Assembly (NCBI GenBank): GCA_947623455.1
Contig: OX392538.1
Coordinates: forward strand, 6,882,001 to 6,946,000
Direction of reading: 5' to 3'
From: Mimachlamys varia
Taxonomy: Eukaryota; Mollusca; Bivalvia; Pectinida; Pectinidae
DNA length: 64,000 bases
Positions 12,094 through 21,621 of the stretch are shown here, piece by piece (position 1 is the stretch's first letter; the number at the start of each line of letters is the position of its first letter). Position numbers and translations under genes: made by a program. Under the pieces are notes generated by a model. It had not been told where the DNA came from and made no database searches. It saw nothing but the letters and a program-made list of their open reading frames with translations.

Positions 12094-12534
12094 GTACATT
12101 TTACTCCTTTAATACATCTATGAAATTCAAGAAATCAAAACGCCGTAGTATTATACAGATAATAGAAGCTGTTGGCAAACAAAATGAAATGGTAGATTTT
12201 ACTTACTAGACTTTATTTAAGAACTAACTTTCTATTTTGTTTAGGTTATCGGGGGGATAACTACAATGGAAAACGGGTAAATTCAATAACCGTTATGTAT
12301 AATTTACTAATTTACCTGCCAAAAAATGCTGCACATCACATGTATTTCATAAAAATCTTATTGTGGGGTGACATTCAGTTCTCATTGGATGTCTTGTTCT
12401 AACACATTTTTTAAGTTTATCCTTATATTTACAGTATCTTTCTGTGAAATGTTCGTAACTATTTTGTTCATTATAGTCCAATCTTCGGACAGAGATTTCA
12501 TTTCAAAACTAATAAAAGTGGGAATGGTTCAATA

Positions 12535-12760
12535 AATGTAACAGCGTGAAATTTGCAAGCTCCGCCCACGTTTATTGTTGGTGACGTCACACAATTGTGT
12601 TTCAAACTGTAGGATTTGCATAGCTCCGCCCATATGTATTGTTGTCGATGTCATAGAAATTTGTCACGTGTTTGAGTACAGTTATGCGGTGATAATGATA
12701 GTCTGTTGAACGATGGTTATCGAGTGAATGTCAGTGTAGACTGTAAATATTTATGGTTAA
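12535..12760 (+). repeat. Dispersed repeat, copy 1 (related to 60541-60775)
   Basis: Shared blocks include GTAACAGC near the start, CTCCGCCCA and ATTGTTG, GACGTCA or GACATCA, TTTGCATAGCTCCGCC, and TTATCGAGTGAATGTCAGTG followed by TAGACTGTAAATATTT. The same order of blocks is found about 48 kb away at 60541-60775. The first half looks like a twofold repeat of a GCTCCGCCCA...ATTGTTG...GACGTCA module. The element class is not recognised. Confidence 0.75.
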
Positions 12761-12827
12761 CTTCATATAATTATATAATATATAAAACATGTGATAAGAT
12801 CTGCTTGCATTGAAAAAGATATATAAA

Positions 12828-13016
12828 AAAAAAATCAGACTTTGCCACAAGGCCTTTCTGCGTTCTCAGGCTTCTTCAGGCAGACTCTATTATATTTGAT
12901 ATATGAGATATGTATATAAAAAGGAACCTAATGAGTTTTCCTTATGAAGGTAAATATAAAAAAGAACAAAAAACAGAGACTTTGTCGCAAGGCCTTTCTG
13001 ACTTCCCAGGCTTCAT
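12828..13016 (+). repeat. Two copies of a short dispersed repeat (AAGGCCTTTCTG)
   Basis: Copies at about 12835-12892 and 12965-13016 share an A-rich start, then ACTTTGCCACAAGGCCTTTC or ACTTTGTCGCAAGGCCTTTC, then CAGGCTTC. A third copy lies at 59326-59395. The A-rich start may be a retroposon tail read in reverse, but that is inference. Confidence 0.7.
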
Positions 13017-13069
13017 ATATAATACATTGTTACTGGTAATAATGTATGACTGGTAATATTGTATGATAG

Positions 13070-13234
13070 GTTGGGAGTTACTTTGGATCAGCCCTTGCCA
13101 CAACCCCTTTAGAGGCCGGAGAGCCTGAGTACCTGCTGATCGGAGCACCTATGTATGCCGGCTACGACAGGAACAACTGGAGAACCGTGGAAGAGATCGG
13201 CAAAGTTTACGTTTATAAATATGACGCTGCTGAT
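13070..13234 (+). CDS. Integrin alpha exon: propeller blade 5 (GSYFG...LLIGAPMY)
   Basis: This 55-codon exon, phase 0-0, encodes VGSYFGSALATTPLEAGEPE, YLLIGAPMYAGYDRN and EEIGKVYVYKYDAAD. F-G-S-A-L and L-L-I-G-A-P are the FG and GAP halves of one blade, and G-K-V-Y-V-Y is its outer strand. The calcium loop is altered: EAGEPEY stands where a DxDxDG loop usually sits, so this blade may not bind calcium. The borders are ATGATAG|GTT and GCTGAT|GTAAGA. Confidence 0.94.
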
Positions 13235-13532
13235 GTAAGAATTTTTCAAATTCTAACATGAATTGATTGAAAATGTTAAAACCGAAATAGGTTTGGTAAA
13301 AGGAATTTGGTTTTTATGAGATGATTTCCATTTTACATACTTTTGTATGTTACTACCTGCTTGATCAGACAAAGCATTTTTACACATAGATATTCTAATC
13401 AGTTGGTAAATACACAGCCTCACTTTGATGAAGAGGTCAAGGTCTTCCACAGCTGAATGAAGGTTTGATAACCACTAATGTTTCATTGGAAAACTCTCTG
13501 ACAACTGAAATGTTACTCTCATTTATTTACAG

Positions 13533-13638
13533 GGACAGATGGTGCAGACACAAACATTAGTCGGGAGTCGGTCGGAAGGATCACGATTTGGGATGGCCAT
13601 TTCAGGCCTCAATGACATTAATGGGGATAGTTACTATG
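13533..13638 (+). CDS. Integrin alpha exon: blade 6, first half with calcium loop
   Basis: The exon is 106 nt (phase 0 in, 1 out) and encodes GQMVQTQTLVGSRSEG, SRFGMAISGL and NDINGDSYY. The loop D-I-N-G-D-S-Y-Y-D, whose last D is completed by the next exon, matches the integrin calcium-binding pattern D-x-N-x-D-x-x-x-D. The borders are TTTACAG|GGA and TACTATG|GTAAAT. Confidence 0.94.
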
Positions 13639-13795
13639 GTAAATCTTTGTGTCATCTATAAATAGTGTTACGGTATAACCTGTCTAAACCTAAATTCACA
13701 AGGACAACTTTTTATTGATGTAAAGATTACTTTACACAACCAACATATTTTTTGTTTAACAAGTTGTGTTTACACGAATTCCTTTCCCACTCCAG

Positions 13796-13975
13796 ATATC
13801 GCTGTTGGTGCTCCGTACGAGGACGAAGGTCATGGAATCGTTTACATCTACAACGGCTATCAAGGAGGATTCTGGCCCATTGAGACACAGAGGATACAAG
13901 GGAGAGAATTAAACTTGTTGACATTCGGAGCTGCTATCTCTAAACCTTTCCTGTACAACAATGATAATTACCACG
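13796..13975 (+). CDS. Integrin alpha exon: blades 6-7 (DIAVGAPYED...ISKPFLYNNDNYH)
   Basis: The exon is 180 nt (phase 1 in, 1 out) and encodes DIAVGAPYEDEGHGIVYIYN, GYQGGFWPIETQRIQGRE and FGAAISKPFLYNNDNYH. It finishes blade 6 (A-V-G-A-P) and starts blade 7 with its N-N-D-N-Y-H loop. The annotated donor CCACG|GTAAGG at 13976 joins in phase to ATACACTGATTGGAGC at 20544, giving NYH-GDTLIGAF as expected for blade 7. Its last 50 nt are the template of the following array. Confidence 0.94.
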
Positions 13976-16900
13976 GTAAGGTCGGGGGCTATCTCTAAAC
14001 CTTTCCTGTACAACAATGATAATTACCACGGTAAGGTTGGGGGTGCTATCTCTAAACCTTTCCTGTACAACAATGATAATTACCACGGTAAGGTCAGAGT
14101 CGCTATCTCTAAACCTTTCCTGTACAACAATGATAATTACCACAGTAAGGTCGGAGGCGCTATCTCTAAACCTTTCCTGTACAACAATGATAATTACCAC
14201 GGTAAGGTCGGAGCAGCTATCTCTAAACCTTTCCTGTACAACAATGATAATTACCACGGTAAGGTCGGAGCCGCTATCTCTAAACCTTTCCTGTACAACA
14301 ATGATAATTACCACGGTAAGGTCAGAGTCGCTATCTCTAAACCTTTCCTGTACAACAATGATAATTACCACGGTAAGGTTGGGGGTGCTATCTCTAAACC
14401 TTTCCTGTACAACAATGATAATTACCATTGTAAGGTCGGAGTCGCTATCTCTAAACCTTTCCTGTACAACAATGATAATTACCACGGTAAGGTTGGAGTC
14501 GCTATCTCTAAACCTTTCCTGTACAACAATGATAATTACCAGGGTAAGGTCAGAGGTGCTATCTCTAAACCTTTCCTGTACAACAATGATAATTACCACG
14601 GTAAGGTCGGGGGCTATCTCTAAACCTTTCCTGTACAACAATGATAATTACCACGGTAAGGTCGGAGCCGCTATCTCTAAGCCTTTCCTGTACAACAATG
14701 ATAATTACCACGGTAAAGTCGGAGCCGCTATCTCTAAACCTTTCCTGTACAACAATGATAATTACCACGGTAAGGTTGGGGGTGCTATCTCTAAACCTTT
14801 CCTGTACAACAATGATAATTACCATTGTAAGGTCGGAGTCGCTATCTCTAAACCTTTCCTGTACAACAATGATAATTACCACGGTAAGGTTGGAGTCGCT
14901 ATCTCTAAACCTTTCCTGTACAACAATGATAATTACCAGGGTAAGGTCAGAGGTGCTATCTCTAAACCTTTCCTGTACAACAATGATAATTACCACGGTA
15001 AGGTCGGAGCCGCTATCTCTAAACCTTTCCTTTACAACAATGATAATTACCACGGTAAGGTCGGAGCCGCTATCTCTAAACCTTTCCTGTACAACAATGA
15101 TAATTACCACGGTAAAGTCGGAGCCGCTATCTCTAAACCTTTCCTGTACAACAATGATAATTACCACGGTAAGGTCGGAGCTGCTATCTCTAAACCTTTC
15201 CTGTACAACAATGATAATTACCACGGTAAGGTCGGAGCCGTTATCTCTAAACCTTTCCTTTACAACAATGATAATTACCACGGTAAGGTCGGAGTCGCTA
15301 TCTCTAAACCTTTCCTGTACAACAGTGATAATTACCACGGTAAGGTCGGAGCCGTTATCTCTAAACCTTTCCTGTACAACAATGATAATTACCTCGGTAA
15401 GGTCGGGGCTATCTCTAAACCTTTCCTGTACAACAATGATAATTACCATTGTAAGGTCGGAGTCGCTATCTCTAAACCTTTCCTGTACAACAATGATAAT
15501 TACCACGGTAAGGTCGGAGCCGCTATCTCTAAACCTTTCCTGTACAACAATGATAATTACCACAGTAAGGTCGGAGGTGCTATCTCTAAACCTTTCCTGT
15601 ACAACAATGATAATTACCATGGTAAGGTCGGAGCCGTTATCTCTAAACCTTTCCTGTACAACAATGATAATTACCACGGTAAGGTCGGAGCCGTTATCTC
15701 TAAACCTTTCCTTTACAACAATGATAATTACCACGGTAAGGTCGGAGTCGCTATCTCTAAACCTTTCCTGTACAACAGTGATAATTACCACGGTAAGGTC
15801 GGAGCCGTTATCTCTAAACCTTTCCTGTACAACAATGATAATTACCTCGGTAAGGTCGGGGCTATCTCTAAACCTTTCCTGTACAACAATGATAATTACC
15901 ATTGTAAGGTCGGAGTCGCTATCTCTAAACCTTTCCTGTACAACAATGATAATTACCACGGTAAGGTCGGAGCCGCTATCTCTAAACCTTTCCTGTACAA
16001 CAATGATAATTACCACAGTAAGGTCGGAGGTGCTATCTCTAAACCTTTCCTGTACAACAATGATAATTACCATGGTAAGGTCGGAGCCGTTATCTCTAAA
16101 CCTTTCCTGTACAACAATGATAATTACCACGGTAAGGTCGGAGCCGCTATCTCTAAACCTTTCCTGTACAACAATGATAATTACCACGGTAAGGTCGGAG
16201 CTGCTATCTCTAAACCTTTCCTGTACAACAATGATAATTACCACGGTAAGGTCGGTGGCTATCTCTAAACCTTTCCTGTACAACAATGATAATTACCACG
16301 GTAAGGTCGGAGCCGTTATCTCTAAACCTTTCCTGTACAACAATGATAATTACCACGGTAAGGTCGGGGGCTATCTCTAAACCTTTCCTGTACAACAATG
16401 ATAATTACCATTGTAAGGTCGGAGTCGCTATCTCTAAACCTTTCCTGTACAACAATGATAATTACCACGGTAAGGTTGGAGTCGCTATCTCTAAACCTTT
16501 CCTGTACAACAATGATAATTACCAGGGTAAGGTCGGAGGTGCTATCTCTAAACCTTTCCTGTACAACAATGATAATTACCACGGTAAGGTCGGGGGCTAT
16601 CTCTAAACCTTTCCTGTACAACAATGATAATTACCACGGTAAGGTCGGAGCCGCTATCTCTAAACCTTTCCTGTACAACAATGATAATTACCACGGTAAA
16701 GTCGGAGCCGCTATCTCTAAACCTTTCCTGTACAACAATGATAATTACCACGGTAAGGTCATAGTCGCTATCTCTAAACCTTTCCTGTACAACAGTGATA
16801 ATTACCACGGTAAGGTCATAGTCGCTATCTCTAAACCTTTCCTGTACAACAATGATAATTTCCACAGTAAGGTCGGAGTTGCTATCTCTAAACCTTTCCT

Positions 16901-19400
16901 GTACAACAATGATAATTACCACTGTAAGGTCGGAGCCGCTATCTCTAAACCTTTCCTGTACAACAATGATAATTACCACGGTAAGGTCGGAGCCGCTATC
17001 TCTAAACCTTTCCTTTACAACAATGATAATTACCACGGTAAGGTCGGGGGCTATCTCTAAACCTTTCCTGTACAACAATGATAATTACCATTGTAAGGTC
17101 GGAGTCGCTATCTCTAAACCTTTCCTGTACAACAATGATAATTACCACGGTAAGGTCGGAGCTGTTATCTCTAAACCTTTCCTGTACAACAATGATAATT
17201 ACCACAGTAAGGTCGGAGCCTTTATCTCTAAACCTTTCCTGTACAACAATGATAATTACCACGGTAAGGTCGGAGCTGCTATCTCTAAACCTTTCCTGTA
17301 CAACAATGATAATTACCACGGTAAGGTCGGAGCCGTTATCTCTAAACCTTTCCTGTACAACAATGATAATTACCACGGTAAGGTCAGAGTCGCTATCTCT
17401 AAACCTTTCCTGTACAGCAGTGATAATTACCACGGTAAGGTCGGAGCCGTTATCTCTAAACCTTTCCTGTACAACAATGATAATTACCTCGGTAAGGTCG
17501 GGGCTATCTCTAAACCTTTCCTGTACAACAATGATAATTACCATTGTAAGGTCGGAGTCGCTATCTCTAAACCTTTCCTGTACAACAATGATAATTACCA
17601 CGGTAAGGTCGGAGCCGCTATCTCTAAACCTTTCCTGTACAACAATGATAATTACCACAGTAAGGTCGGAGGTGCTATCTCTAAACCTTTCCTGTACAAC
17701 AATGATAATTACCACGGTAAGGTCGGAGCCGTTATCTCTAAACCTTTCCTGTACAACAATGATAATTACCACGGTAAGGTCGGGGGCTATCTCTAAACCT
17801 TTCCTGTACAACAATGATGATTACCACGGTAAGGTCGGAGCTGCTATCTCTAAACCTTTCCTGTACAACAATGATAATTACCACGGTAAGGTCGGTGGCT
17901 ATCTCTAAACCTTTCCTGTACAACAATGATAATTACCACGGTAAGGTCGGAGCCGTTATCTCTAAACCTTTCCTGTACAACAATGATAATTACCACGGTA
18001 AGGTCGGGGGCTATCTCTAAACCTTTCCTGTACAACAATGATAATGACCACGGTAAGGTCGAAGCCGTTATCTCTAAACCTTTCCTTTACAACAATGATA
18101 ATTACCACGGTAAGGTCGGGGGCTATCTCTAAACCTTTCCTGTACAACAATGATAATTACCACGGTAAGGTCGGAGCCGTTATCTCTAAACCTTTCCTGT
18201 ACAACAATGATAATTACCACGGTAAGGTCGGGGGCTATCTCTATACCTTTTCTGTACAACAATGATAATTACCACGGTAAGGTCGGAGCCGTTATCTCTA
18301 AACCTTTCCTGTACAACAATGATAATTACCACGGTAAGGTCGGAGCCGCTATCTCTAAACCTTTCCTGTACAACAATGATAATTACCACAGTAAGGTCGG
18401 AGGTGCTATCTCTAAACCTTTCCTGTACAACAATGATAATTACCACGGTAAGGTCGGAGCCGTTATCTCTAAACCTTTCCTGTACAACAATGATAATTAC
18501 CACGGTAAGGTCGGGGGCTATCTCTAAACCTTTCCTGTACAACAATGATAATTACCACGGTAAGGTCGGAGCTGCTATCTCTAAACCTTTCCTGTACAAC
18601 AATGATAATTACCACGGTAAGGTCGGTGGCTATCTCTAAACCTTTCCTGTACAACAATGATAATTACCACGGTAAAGTCGGAGCCGTTATCTCTAAACCT
18701 TTCCTGTACAACAATGATAATTACCACGGTAAGGTCGGGGGCTATCTCTAAACCTTTCCTGTACAACAATGATAATTACCACGGTAAGGTCGGAGCCGTT
18801 ATCTCTAAACCTTTCCTTTACAACAATGATAATTACCACGGTAAGGTCGGGGGCTATCTCTAAACCTTTCCTGTACAACAATGATAATTACCACGGTAAG
18901 GTCGGGGGCTATCTCTAAACCTTTCCTGTACAACAATGATAATTACCACGGTAAGGTCGGGGGCTATCTCTAAACCTTTCCTGTACAACAATGATAATTA
19001 CCACGGTAAGGTCGGGGGCTATCTCTATACCTTTCCTGTACAACAATGATAATTACCACGGTAAGGTCGGGGGCTATCTCTAAACCTTTCCTGTACTACA
19101 ATGATAATTACCACGGTAAGGTCGGAGCTGTTATCTCTAAACCTTTCCTGTACAACAATGATAATTACCACGGTAAGGTCGGAGCCGTTATCTCTAAACC
19201 TTTCCTGTACAACAATGATAATTACCACAGTAAGGTTGGAGCCGCTATATCTAAACCTTTCCTGTACAACAGTGATAATTACCATGGTAAGGTCGGAGCC
19301 GCTATCTCTAAACCTTTCCTGTACAACAATGATAATTACCACAGTAAGGTCGGAGCGGCTATCTCTAAACTTTTCCTGTACAACAATGATAATTACCACG
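13976..19400 (+). repeat. 55/57-bp minisatellite made of exon end plus splice donor
   Basis: About 96 tandem copies begin at intron base 1. The unit is GTAAGGT from the intron plus a copy of exon positions 13926-13975 (CGGAGCTGCTATCTCTAAAC ... GATAATTACCACG). Full units are 57 bp (19 codons), and short units with GTCGGGGGCTATC are 55 bp. Blocks of eight units recur at 453-bp spacing, marked by AACAGTG at 15321 and 15774. Nearly every unit carries CACG|GTAAGG. Long frames on both strands (up to 750 codons) are an artefact of the 57-bp period. From the exon, the frame stops at TAA in the first short unit. Confidence 0.97.
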
Positions 19401-19429
19401 TTACATTTCAAAAGTAGCAATAACTGACG

Positions 19430-19515
19430 TCCATCTTGAGTCTGTCAACTTGTCCTTTAAACAACTTCTGCTGAAATACCGAAAGCCTAGAAACATGATA
19501 TTTTGCTGGGAGTTA
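19430..19515 (+). mobile_element. Fragment of the 145-bp-repeat element family
   Basis: The string TTTAAACAACTTCTGCTGAA, then ATACCGAAAGCC, TAGAAACATGATATTTTGCT and GGGAGTT match the repeat unit found at 38683-42048 and 51941-53741. Only about half a unit is left. Confidence 0.7.
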
Positions 19516-19530
19516 TCATGGAACACATAG

Positions 19531-20019
19531 TACCGTAATTTCCTGCATATTACCCGCACCGGGGTAGAGCCCACGGGAAGTAAATTTAGGCGTTTTTGTG
19601 TCTTTTGTAAAATAAATTCCAGATAACTCGCACTGGCAGATTGCGCACGTGTTATACGTCAAATGTATACCTAGTGAGTACAAGTGTACTTTGTATGTGA
19701 CTTTGTGATTTATTGTTTTGAATGTTGGAATTCAGAGACATATGATGAAAATACTGTGTTGATTTTGTAAATAATTTATATGTTTATGAGTATAATTAAA
19801 GCTATATATAAACTTATCAATGATATATTTTGTTTATAAATAGCATAGATCTACATGTTGATAAAAGTGGAAACATTAAACAACGTAAAGCCCACATTTT
19901 TTTTTAATAATTTGGTAGAAAAATCCACAGATAGTCCGTACTGGCAGATAGCCTGCACTAGACATCTGCGGATGTAAAAAATCATAGAGCACGCAGGCAA
20001 TATGCAGGAAAGTATGGTA
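19531..20019. mobile_element. MITE-like element with ~27-bp inverted ends
   Basis: The left end TACCGTAATTTCCTGCATAT is mirrored by ATATGCAGGAAAGTATGGTA at the right end, with GCCCGCA/TGCGGGC-type sequence inside. The element is 489 bp with no coding capacity, so it is probably a non-autonomous DNA transposon. The match between the ends is imperfect and I could not fix the target duplication. Confidence 0.65.
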
Positions 20020-20111
20020 GCTGATTGAGCTGATAGGGGCAAAAGTGATGATTTACCTCAAACGATAAATTATTTTAATAAAGTATTAGGAATAAGATTC
20101 ATGAATGATTT

Positions 20112-20486
20112 ATACTGAGTTTGTTTTGTACACAAAAAGGAATTGAAAACGTCCAAATGTACTCTAATACTTCAGGTAGACAGAGGGATGGGTAAGATGT
20201 TTACCCATTCCGCCCCTTAGCATCCAATAAGGGGCGGAATGGGTAAACATCTTACCCGTCCCTCTGTCTACCTGTAGGATTAGAGCACATTTGGACAAAA
20301 TATCATGCTGCGTTTTTGACAGCTGACTTCTCTAACTCGCTCTATTTTGGGTAGTGACCTGATTTCAGCAGTCATAACACGGACACTTGGCTAATGTTTT
20401 CTTTGCTTGACAAAGGAAACAGACTTTTTCGAAAGCTTGCAAATTAACTTTTCAATTACTGTTTGTGTACAAAACGAACTCAGTAT
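20112..20486. mobile_element. Fold-back MITE with long palindrome
   Basis: The outer arms ATACTGAGTTTGTTTTGTAC and GTACAAAACGAACTCAGTAT are inverted copies. Inside them a near-perfect palindrome spans about 20151-20295: GGTAGACAGAGGGATGGGTA ... CCGCCCCTTA, a loop of about 10 nt, then the inverse. The right arm is interrupted by about 165 bp of unrelated sequence after TTTGGAC, so the structure is lopsided. No coding sequence is present. Confidence 0.8.
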
Positions 20487-20543
20487 ATATTTCAATTAAG
20501 AGTGAATAATTACAGGTATATTGATATGTTTAATGTATTACAG

Positions 20544-20729
20544 ATACACTGATTGGAGCTTTTATGTCTGATAAGGCTGTGTTGATTTACTCCAAACCAA
20601 CCATCAACATGAAGGTCACTCTGACAGTGGGTGCCACGGTAACTAATGACATCATCAGACAGGATACAGAAACTTTCACCATAGAGGTGTGCTTCTCCTA
20701 CCAGGGACAGGATCTCCCAAACGAAGCTG
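20544..20729 (+). CDS. Integrin alpha exon: end of blade 7 and start of thigh domain
   Basis: The exon is 186 nt (phase 1 in, 1 out) and encodes DTLIGAFMSDKAVLIYSKPT, then INMKVTLTVGATVTND, IIRQDTETFTIEV, CFSYQGQDLPNEA. G-A-F-x-S-D-x-A-V-L-x-x-S-x-P is the signature that closes the propeller and leads into the thigh Ig-like domain. The C-F-S-Y-Q-G strand is typical of the thigh domain. The borders are TATTACAG|ATAC and GAAGCTG|GTGGGT. Confidence 0.95.
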
Positions 20730-21466
20730 GTGGGTACACAACCTTAATGGCTCGTGTGGTACTTGTCTCTAAAATATGAAATAAGATTATAATATTATAT
20801 GGCCAAAAAAAAAATATGTATGTTTTAGGTATTTCGACTGACCCTATACCGCCAACCCTAGCTGCTTGATCACCATCTTGCATCTAAGGTTAATATATGA
20901 GCCTGGCAAAACTCACAGCAACTCAATACAATGTGCTTCCTTCCTGTTCTGGGAGTCTGACCTTGTTCTAGACAACCTAATAGCCACTGAAATGTGTGGA
21001 AATGTATTGTAAAAATTTGAAATGAAGCAAAGAATCAATTTACAAAGAATTTTTTTTAAAAATTAACATAATTCACCTACCAACCTACACTATTGTTTTC
21101 AGGCATGCTACCTGAAACATTCCTCTCTCACCATCAAAAGAGAGATATCAGAAGGCTGTAGTGCCTTATTGTAGTTACTATAGGTATAACAAGTCATTGA
21201 TTAATATATGGATGGCATCATATGATGTCAAACATTTTTTTCACCAAACAACTTCAGCCAATCATAATTTTAAATTTCATTTACGGTGCAAAACAGTATG
21301 GTATAGGTAATCACTTTTTTTGTTGTTTCTATTTTAATTTACTTGGTATGACCTAAAGAAAGTCCAGCATTTGGGGAATTCTAACCCTCTATCAGTGATA
21401 GATTGCAATCAGTTTGTTTGTATTTTCACTCGTTACATAATGTTGATTGTATTTCACGTTTTTCAG

Positions 21467-21621
21467 TTGTGGAGTTTATGATAGATATTGACACCAACTC
21501 AACAGGGAAACGTCGCCGAGTCGTACTGGAAAGTGGGAGTTACAATGTCAGTGGCAGCAAAATTGTACAGAAGGCATTACAGCAAACCTGTTTCCTCCCT
21601 CCTTATACTGTCCTAGTACAG
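21467..21621 (+). CDS. Integrin alpha exon: thigh domain (VVEFMIDIDTNSTGKRRR)
   Basis: The exon is 155 nt (phase 1 in, 0 out) and encodes VVEFMIDIDTNSTGKRRRVV, LESGSYNVSGSKIVQ, KALQQTCFLPPYTVLVQ. It carries the thigh motif of a basic R-R-R-V stretch followed by a cysteine. Using the first donor (GTACAG|GTGAGT at 21622), the cysteine is 13 residues before DLFVPL in the next exon, the natural spacing. The last 29 nt seed the 36-bp array. N-x-S/T sites at DTNST and YNVS are possible glycosylation sites. Confidence 0.93.

Noticed and set aside
14016..16268. 750-codon open frame and its 573-codon antisense partner
   Set aside because: The frames exist because the 57-bp unit is a multiple of three and free of stops. 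The sequence is intronic and derived from 50 nt of one exon. There is no independent start, domain or codon signal.
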